Shown in pieces: positions 58,668 through 64,000 of a stretch of DNA of 64,000 nucleotides (the first letter of the stretch is position 1; each line of letters starts with the position of its first letter). Position numbers and translations under genes: made by a program. This DNA is from Lysinibacillus sp. 2017 (GTDB lineage: Bacteria > Bacillota > Bacilli > Bacillales_A > Planococcaceae), in assembly GCF_003073375.1 (NCBI RefSeq), contig NZ_CP029002.1, positions 1,660,001 to 1,724,000 on the forward strand, given 5' to 3'. The notes beneath the pieces were generated by a model. It saw only the letters and a program-made list of their open reading frames with translations. It was not told the DNA's origin and made no database searches.

Positions 58668-59519
58668 TTAAGCGAAATTTGGAGGCAAATCACCTTTAAT
58701 AATTGAAGGTAACGTGTCATGTATATAAGGTGGGGCAGGATTTAAAGCTGGTTTTGGTGCTAGTGGTAGAGGCTGCTCGACGTAACGGAATTGCCCCTCT
58801 CCATCTAAACTTGGTCCATTTGCCCATCTACCTGCAGCGCTCTCATTTCCTTTTGAAAAATTAAATAATGTATGAGATACCTCGCGTTTTTCAAGCTCAC
58901 GTGGGAATGTGCTTGGAACAATAATGTTTTCTTTTGCTTCAAGTTCTTTAATGGCGGCTATCCATTGATTTTGGTGCATAGTATCTCTCGCAATTAACCA
59001 CGATAGCATATCTTTTACACCTCGATCAGTAGTAGCTTCATATAATCTTACCGCTTGTAATCGGCCTTGAGATTCTGCGTTTAAATTTGCTCTAAAGTCT
59101 GCAAGTAAATTTCCACTTGCAACAATATAATCTGCATTCCAACGATTTCCTACACTATCCACTGGCATAGCGCCAAGTCCAGAGACAATAGCATGCTGCG
59201 GATTCATACCACCGAGAATGGCTCCGATTACAGGATCTTTTGCAGCGACCTCTAAATCCCCAACTGGAGCACCATCTAATAACCTTGCAATCATGGTAGC
59301 GAGCATTTCTATATGTGCCAATTCTTCAGTACCAGTATCCATCAAAAGGTCTTTATACTTGCCATCTCCACGAACATTCCAACCTTGGAACAGATATTGC
59401 AAAGCAACGGAAATCTCCCCAAATTGCCCACCTAAAATTTCTTGTAATTGCTTGGCAAAAAAAGGATCCGGTTTTTCAGGCTTTGCATGATATTGTAACT
59501 TTTTTGTATGATAAAACAA
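58668..59519 (-). CDS. Manganese catalase (CotJC/YdbD-like)
   Basis: A 283-residue ferritin-like protein with four helices bearing the dimanganese ligands: QFGEISVALQYLFQGW, GTEELAHIEMLATMI, NLNAESQGRLQAVRLYEATT and ARDTMHQNQWIAAIKELE. It ends in a Pro-rich tail (PLPLAPKPALNPAPPY). It decomposes hydrogen peroxide; in spore-formers related proteins are coat-associated or general-stress enzymes. The catalase is monocistronic with its own terminator. Confidence 0.92.
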   Translation of the reverse strand: MFYHTKKLQYHAKPEKPDPFFAKQLQEILGGQFGEISVALQYLFQGWNVRGDGKYKDLLMDTGTEELAHIEMLATMIARLLDGAPVGDLEVAAKDPVIGAILGGMNPQHAIVSGLGAMPVDSVGNRWNADYIVASGNLLADFRANLNAESQGRLQAVRLYEATTDRGVKDMLSWLIARDTMHQNQWIAAIKELEAKENIIVPSTFPRELEKREVSHTLFNFSKGNESAAGRWANGPSLDGEGQFRYVEQPLPLAPKPALNPAPPYIHDTLPSIIKGDLPPNFA

Positions 59520-60073
59520 TTTTCCACACCCTTTTGTTTAATACTACCAACCATTATATGACTTAAAAAAAATTGGGTGCATGTTTTTAGATATTTCTTA
59601 CAACTTAGAGGGGAACAATATGTATTCATTTGAATTACGAACTTGACTAGAGCTATGGGAATTTTTTCGTTTTATCTCCTTATTCAAAATGCTCTGTTAC
59701 AAAACAGGCTATCATTTGAGGTTTAATGTATCGAACAGGGCGAGGTATGAAAGAAAATGTATTTGTATTATAATGGAAAAAGCTAAATCACTACTTCATT
59801 GGGTAAATTTTTATTTGTATTAGTTCTATCAGATATAGTGGGCAAATTTTTTACCAAGACTTAATTTCAAACAATAATTTGTATATGAAATGATATTTTT
59901 AATCGGTAGTTTGACCCTATTAGAGTAACAAAATTGATATCAAGATGGAGCCACGCCCCCAGGATAGGCGTAATAATCATAAAATATGTAGAAAAGATTA
60001 TGCGTAGATCAAAATCTACGAATGGGGTCAACATATAAAATATATTTACCTCTATTATTAAGGAGAGAATAAA
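59520..60073. other. 554-bp intergenic region with a decayed duplicate of the yoaK-like 5' end
   Basis: Bases 59661-59702 (ATTTTTTCGTTTTATC, then TCCTTATTCAAAATGCTC) repeat 58393-58450, the start and ribosome-site region of the YoaK-like gene, minus an internal 16 bp. No other gene signal was seen; AAGGAGAG at 60061-60068 serves the GNAT gene. Confidence 0.5.
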
Positions 60074-60550
60074 ATGAAACTATATATTGAAAATTTGAAT
60101 GGAAATATGGCTAACGAAATTCTCAACTGGAAATACGATAAGCCATATGACTTTTACAATAATGAAGTAACCGATGAAGCGATGAAGGAAATACTTGATG
60201 GTTCATACTACGCGATTGTTGATGAATTGAAAGAATTAATTGGATTTTTTTGCATGGGTGAGAATGCCCAAGTGCCCATTGGAAAACAATTTGGAGTTTA
60301 TATAGAGGATTTTGTTGATATGGGACTTGGTATGAATCCGAATCTTGTTGGCAGAGGAAATGGTTATGAATTTTGCTCATTTATTATTAAATTTATCCAA
60401 GAAAATTGTAAAAGTACGCCAATTCGTTTAACAGTGGCAAAATTTAACCTAAGAGCTATTCATCTATATGAAAAGCTTGGTTTTGTGGCGGAAAATGAAT
60501 TTAGCACCGATTTTGCAGAATTTATGACAATGGTTAAAAAAGTCGGTTAA
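60074..60550 (+). CDS. GNAT-family N-acetyltransferase
   Basis: A 158-residue protein with ILNWKYDKPYDFYNNEVTDE at the start, the acetyl-CoA loop MGLGMNPNLVGRGNGYEFCS and LRAIHLYEKLGFVAENEFST at the end. This short GNAT form is common in Bacillus and Lysinibacillus. The substrate is unknown. AAGGAGAG lies six bases before the ATG. Confidence 0.88.
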   Translation: MKLYIENLNGNMANEILNWKYDKPYDFYNNEVTDEAMKEILDGSYYAIVDELKELIGFFCMGENAQVPIGKQFGVYIEDFVDMGLGMNPNLVGRGNGYEFCSFIIKFIQENCKSTPIRLTVAKFNLRAIHLYEKLGFVAENEFSTDFAEFMTMVKKVG

Positions 60551-60593
60551 TAGGGATATAACAGAATTCTACAGCTAAAAGGTGGGAAAATTC

Positions 60594-60981
60594 ATGAAAT
60601 TAACTGACCCAACTACTTTTGAAGCATGGCTACATCCACATTCCATCGAATGGTACAAACAACTCAGTAACCTTCAGGGAAAATACATCTAATCTTGGAA
60701 CTCTACAATTAGTGAGCCTAATGGAGAAACTATTTTTGATAAAGAAGTGACTCAAAGCTAATAGTAATTTCTCTGATTCGAATATAGATGTAATAAATAG
60801 TACAGAGTTTATTCATTCCCCCCTAGATATTTTAAAGTTACGTTGTTTTGGCCAGCATCCATCAATTTATGAAACATTGAAAGAAAAAGACTTGTATAAA
60901 ATAGCTAAAGTTTTTGAACAGCATGCAACAGAAGATGGCTTACCTATAACATTTTCGCGCTATATTCGGGCAACTATTTAA
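60594..60981 (+). pseudogene. Relic of a class I SAM-dependent methyltransferase
   Basis: The N-terminal piece (MKLTDPTTFEAWLHPHSIEW, then YKQLSNLQGKYI) ends at TAA 60690-60692; one base further on, the family sequence resumes as SWNSTISEPNGETIFDKEVT. After a large deletion removing the SAM-binding core, the C-terminal end (STEFIHSPLDILKLRCFGQH, then ATEDGLPITFSRYI) runs to 60981. The frameshift and deletion make it non-functional. Confidence 0.7.
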
Positions 60982-61015
60982 CTTTTATGGGTAATCACTA
61001 TTGTAGGGGGAAAAT

Positions 61016-62053
61016 ATGAAATTAAAGAATATCGACATTGATGGACAAATGAAACATTATAATGTGCTAGGTTTGAGTATTGCTTTGCTTGAGAACGGGC
61101 AAATTAGCGGAACAGAAAATTACGGTTTACTAGAGGCAGAAAGCGATAGGAAGGTTAATGAAAATTCTATTTTTAGTGCGTGTTCCATTAGCAAGTTTTT
61201 AACAGGAATACTTGCTATAAAGCTAATAGAGGAAGGCTTTATAGATTTAGATGAGGATATAAATCAAAGACTTAAATCATGGAAAGTACCAGAAAATGAA
61301 TTTACTAAAAATAAAGGTGTTACATTGAGAAATTTACTTAGTCATCAATCTGGAATTAAGGACCCAGAAGGCAGCTTTTCTGAACTAAATTCAGAAATAG
61401 GCATTCCTTCAATGGTTGAATTATTGGAGGGCAAAAGTCCTTATTGTAAAGCTCCTATTAAAGTGCTGTGTGAACCAGAGAGTGAATTTCACTACTCAGA
61501 TGCAGGTTATTGTGTTATTCAGCAACTAATTGAAGATGTTACAGATAAGCCGTTTTATCAAGTGGTGAATGAGTTCATATTTAAGCCATTAGGAATGGGA
61601 AATAGCAATTTAAATACAACAATGTTAGAGAAAGATAAAAAACAATTTTCTTGTGGTCATAATAAAGAAGGGGAATTGGTTGAGGAAAAGTATCCTATAT
61701 ATCCTTACCCAGCAGCTTCTGGATTATGGACAACTTCTTTAGATTTAGCTCGATTAGTTCTTGAGTTACTGAATGCTCTAAAAGGAGAAAGTAAAATTGG
61801 CATTTCAGAAAGATTAGCAAAAGAAATGATAACACCGCAAAAAGGTAAGAGTTGGACTGGATTAGGTGTGTTTCTTGAAGGTTCCGAAAAACAATTAGAA
61901 ATTACATCACTTGGTTGGGGAGTGGGCTTTCAATGTATGATGGTAGCATTACCACATATGGAAAAAGGGGCAGTTATCATGACTAATGCAGATTTAGGTG
62001 TGCATCAAATGGAAGGAATTATAGGAGAGATATATACAATGCTTATGTCTTAA
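61016..62053 (+). CDS. Serine hydrolase, class C beta-lactamase/penicillin-binding fold
   Basis: A 345-residue protein without a signal peptide: SxxK in FSACSISKFLTGILAIK (about residue 60), a second motif YSDAGYCVIQQL (YxD in place of YxN), and a late loop LGWGVGFQCMMVALP. GGGGG precedes the ATG. The physiological substrate is unknown; esterase or peptidase activity is as likely as beta-lactamase activity. Confidence 0.87.
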   Translation: MKLKNIDIDGQMKHYNVLGLSIALLENGQISGTENYGLLEAESDRKVNENSIFSACSISKFLTGILAIKLIEEGFIDLDEDINQRLKSWKVPENEFTKNKGVTLRNLLSHQSGIKDPEGSFSELNSEIGIPSMVELLEGKSPYCKAPIKVLCEPESEFHYSDAGYCVIQQLIEDVTDKPFYQVVNEFIFKPLGMGNSNLNTTMLEKDKKQFSCGHNKEGELVEEKYPIYPYPAASGLWTTSLDLARLVLELLNALKGESKIGISERLAKEMITPQKGKSWTGLGVFLEGSEKQLEITSLGWGVGFQCMMVALPHMEKGAVIMTNADLGVHQMEGIIGEIYTMLMS

Positions 62054-62074
62054 ATTATTTTAGGGGGGAGAAAG

Positions 62075-62494
62075 ATGCAAATAGCTTTCGCGAATCTAAA
62101 CCATATATCTGAAGTTGTATCATTTTTCAATGAAAATTTAGATAGTAATCATAGCGCAGTTTATTCCGAAGAGTTTGTATGTCCTCTTGGAATTAAAGCA
62201 GCCATCAGAAGAAATCAAATGATAGTAGCAACAGTAGAAGGTCAAGTAGTGGGAGCATTTCGATTTTATAGAAAAAAGACACAAAATAAAATTTCTTTAT
62301 ATCAATTTGCGATAAGAGGGGATTATCGGGGTCAAGGATTGTTAAAAAAGATGTTAAAACCGATAAATGATTTACCTATCATGATACTTTGTCCAATGAA
62401 TTCTGATTTTAATGACTATTTTCGTAAAACGGGTTGGAGTTTACAAGAACAAAATGAAGAGTATAAAATCTGGGTTTTTAGTAACCTTCATTAA
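62075..62494 (+). CDS. GNAT-family N-acetyltransferase
   Basis: A 139-residue protein: IRRNQMIVATVEGQVVGAFR, then ISLYQFAIRGDYRGQGLLKK with the acetyl-CoA loop (RGQG), and FNDYFRKTGWSLQEQ at the end. The start lies 21 bases after the serine-hydrolase stop with GGGGGG upstream, so the two are probably co-transcribed. Confidence 0.82.
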   Translation: MQIAFANLNHISEVVSFFNENLDSNHSAVYSEEFVCPLGIKAAIRRNQMIVATVEGQVVGAFRFYRKKTQNKISLYQFAIRGDYRGQGLLKKMLKPINDLPIMILCPMNSDFNDYFRKTGWSLQEQNEEYKIWVFSNLH

Positions 62495-62519
62495 TTGGTT
62501 TTTTTAATAACAAATCGCA

Positions 62520-62555
62520 AAAAAGAGAAATTGCGCTGTGCAATTTCTCTTTTTG
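62520..62555. terminator. Bidirectional terminator
   Basis: AAAAGAGAAATTGC-GCTGT-GCAATTTCTCTTTT has runs of A and T at either end. It can terminate the GNAT transcript and the convergent Ig-like protein gene. Confidence 0.8.
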
Positions 62556-62596
62556 TTTGAACTGAAATTAATTATAACTCGTACTCGGTAACTTCT

Positions 62597-64000
62597 TTAG
62601 TTGCCGTTACCGTTACCATTACCGTTGCCGTTACCATTACCATTACCATTACCGTTGCCGTTACCGTTACCGTTACCGTTACCGTTACCGTTACCGTTAC
62701 CGTTACCGTTACCGTTACCGTTACCGTTACCGTTACCGTTACCGTTACCGTTACCGTTACCGTTACCGTTACCATTACCATTACCATTACCATTACCATT
62801 ACCATTACCATTACCATTACCATTACCATTACCATTACCATTACCATTACCATTACCATTACCATTACCATTACCATTACCATTACCATTACCATTACCG
62901 TTGCCGTTACCGTTACCATTACCGTTGCCGTTGCCGTTGCCGTTACCATTACCGTTACCATTGCCTGGCTTCCCAACATTCACTTCAAACGTTAGTGTGT
63001 TTTCACCATACGTTACTGTAATCTTTGTAGTACCTTGACCTTTACCTTTTACAGCACCCGCTTTTACAGTAGCAATCTTATCATTCTCTACTTTGTAATT
63101 TGCAAGTGTTGTAACGTCTTTTTCTGTTACTTTACCGTCAAAAGTAGTTATTTCATTAATCTTAACCATAACTTCTTTACCTATACTAGTTTCAACCTGA
63201 GCTTGGTCGATTTCTAGAGTTACTACCGGTTCTTCTATAACCGGCGCCTTAACTGTAACATTTACATTTACTTCATTATTACCGTATGAAATAGTAATTG
63301 TCGTTGTGCCATCTCCTACTGCAGTTACTAATCCATTTACTACAGTTGCAACATTTTCATCTGCAATAACATACGTAGCTTTTGAAGTTACATCTTCCTC
63401 TGATGCCTCGCCTTCAGCAGGCGTTGATGTTTCCGTTACCGCAAGCTGTGCAGTTTCTCCAACTGTTAGATCTAACACAGTAGGGTTTACAGAAAGTGTT
63501 AAGACAGGTTCTACTATTTCTTTTTCATAGATTATTGCCTCGCCAACATTTCCAGCAGCGTCAGTAATTACTACTGTCACAGCATTCGTTTCTGCTGTTA
63601 CTGGGAATGTGAAGCTACCGTTCTGATTTAATTCAAAAGCAACTGGCGCTTGTACTTCGCCATTTACCGTCGCAATATATGAAGCTTTTAATTTATCATT
63701 TAAATTGTAATCTAAACCGTATAAATATAATTCTTCATTGTAATCGATATACTTATCAGTTACTTGTCCTGTAGCGACACCTTCAGCTACTGAACCTGTA
63801 ATTTCCGGCTTTGTCGTTTTTACAACAATTGGTCCAACATAATCCGAAACTACTCCTGTAGCAGCAAGACCTGTGAAGTCAATTGTATATAGACCATCCG
63901 GAATCGTTGTTGCAGGTGCTGAGCTCCACGGTTTGTATTGCCCGCCAACGTTCAGCGTATAAGATCCTTTTCCAAGCGAAGTACCTGCGTGTAGATAACC
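62597..64000 (-). CDS. Large Ig-like-domain surface protein with C-terminal Gly-Asn tail (5' end outside window)
   Basis: 467 residues are visible with no start; the frame is open to base 64000. It contains an upstream beta-rich region (LGKGSYTLNVGGQYKPW, then GPIVVKTTKPEITGSV) like the late domains of secreted S8 peptidases or S-layer-associated proteins. Two BIG2-like Ig domains follow (VLTLSVNPTVLDLTVGETAQ, ATVVNGLVTAVGDGTTTITI; VTLEIDQAQVETSIGKEV, ATVKAGAVKGKGQGTTKITV) and a tail of about 60 Gly-Asn dipeptides. It is probably exported; the tail may be a flexible wall spacer. The N-terminal activity is not visible. Confidence 0.8.
   Translation of the reverse strand, partial: GYLHAGTSLGKGSYTLNVGGQYKPWSSAPATTIPDGLYTIDFTGLAATGVVSDYVGPIVVKTTKPEITGSVAEGVATGQVTDKYIDYNEELYLYGLDYNLNDKLKASYIATVNGEVQAPVAFELNQNGSFTFPVTAETNAVTVVITDAAGNVGEAIIYEKEIVEPVLTLSVNPTVLDLTVGETAQLAVTETSTPAEGEASEEDVTSKATYVIADENVATVVNGLVTAVGDGTTTITISYGNNEVNVNVTVKAPVIEEPVVTLEIDQAQVETSIGKEVMVKINEITTFDGKVTEKDVTTLANYKVENDKIATVKAGAVKGKGQGTTKITVTYGENTLTFEVNVGKPGNGNGNGNGNGNGNGNGNGNGNGNGNGNGNGNGNGNGNGNGNGNGNGNGNGNGNGNGNGNGNGNGNGNGNGNGNGNGNGNGNGNGNGNGNGNGNGNGNGNGNGNGNGNGNGNGNGNGNGNGN
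62600..62964 (-). repeat. Hexanucleotide tract encoding poly(Gly-Asn)
   Basis: About 60 copies of a six-base unit are seen. On the plus strand there is a pure CCGTTA block (about 62650-62771), a pure CCATTA block (about 62771-62898), and mixed units at both ends. Homogeneous blocks indicate recent expansion by slippage, so length is probably variable; all changes are in sixes and keep the frame. Confidence 0.85.

Noticed and set aside
62572-63038. Opposite-frame ORFs of Met-Val or Pro-Leu repeats at the Gly-Asn tract
   Set aside because: They are shadows of the six-base repeat; only the minus-strand Gly-Asn frame continues into real Ig-like domains.

Overview
The window is low-GC DNA from a spore-forming Bacillales bacterium, most likely of the Lysinibacillus/Solibacillus (Planococcaceae) type. 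Clues are strong GGAGG-type ribosome sites, frequent TTG starts, several ECF sigma/anti-sigma pairs, a LysM-GH18 spore-lytic-type enzyme, a SpoIIP-type amidase, an exosporium-style collagen-like protein, YqjF, QueT and Amj-type genes. The genus is inferred from gene content. No rRNA, tRNA, CRISPR array, insertion sequence or recombinase was seen. LAYOUT. 0-3.4 kb: a divergent MocR-type regulator/EamA exporter pair, then a YtrA-like regulator with its own ABC exporter and a visible palindromic operator. 3.5-8.9 kb: a glycine-rich repeat protein, two lipoproteins, a LysM-GH18 hydrolase, and an ECF sigma/DUF4179 anti-sigma operon. 8.9-17.1 kb: an HTH/membrane-protein pair, a two-component system with a BcrAB-like ABC transporter, and a sigma operon in which an anti-sigma N-terminal peptide is fused to an ABC ATPase followed by an FtsX-type permease. 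17.2-29.05 kb is the most unusual part: single small genes or two-gene operons (serine hydrolase, VOC, DUF1835, RDD, two DUF4440, CPBP protease, sigma/anti-sigma, zinc ribbon, MerR, HTH/membrane pair, several unknowns) are separated by about 14 copies of one imperfect palindromic repeat. The repeats lie in one orientation, have conserved outer arms and variable centres. This looks like a gene-cassette array, but the motif is not a canonical integron attC and no integrase is present. The last copy abuts a HAAS-domain gene that has lost its 5' end. 29-38.8 kb: DUF4097 protein, SDR, queT with a structured leader, ZIP transporter, TrmO-like protein, an ECF sigma with a membrane-anchored SpoIIP-type amidase, YqjF, a GNAT, VOC proteins, and relics including a FosB/DJ-1 chimera. 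38.8-48 kb: an island that probably decorates a surface glycoprotein: five glycosyltransferases, a UDP-GlcNAc 4,6-dehydratase-like enzyme, an RmlD-like reductase, a methyltransferase and the collagen-like protein. 48.5-64 kb: Amj-like flippase, S9 peptidase, PadR/HAAS pair, L,D-transpeptidase, GNATs, SDR, serine hydrolases, YoaK, manganese catalase, and a partial Ig-like surface protein ending in about 60 Gly-Asn repeats. A RECURRING ODDITY. At least five genes (4932, 13319, 26341, 26771, 56599) have no ATG/GTG/TTG where the protein family should begin; each has an ATT there with a ribosome site upstream. One more (35866) seems to start at ATA. Either the strain uses AUU/AUA starts unusually often or these genes have lost their starts.
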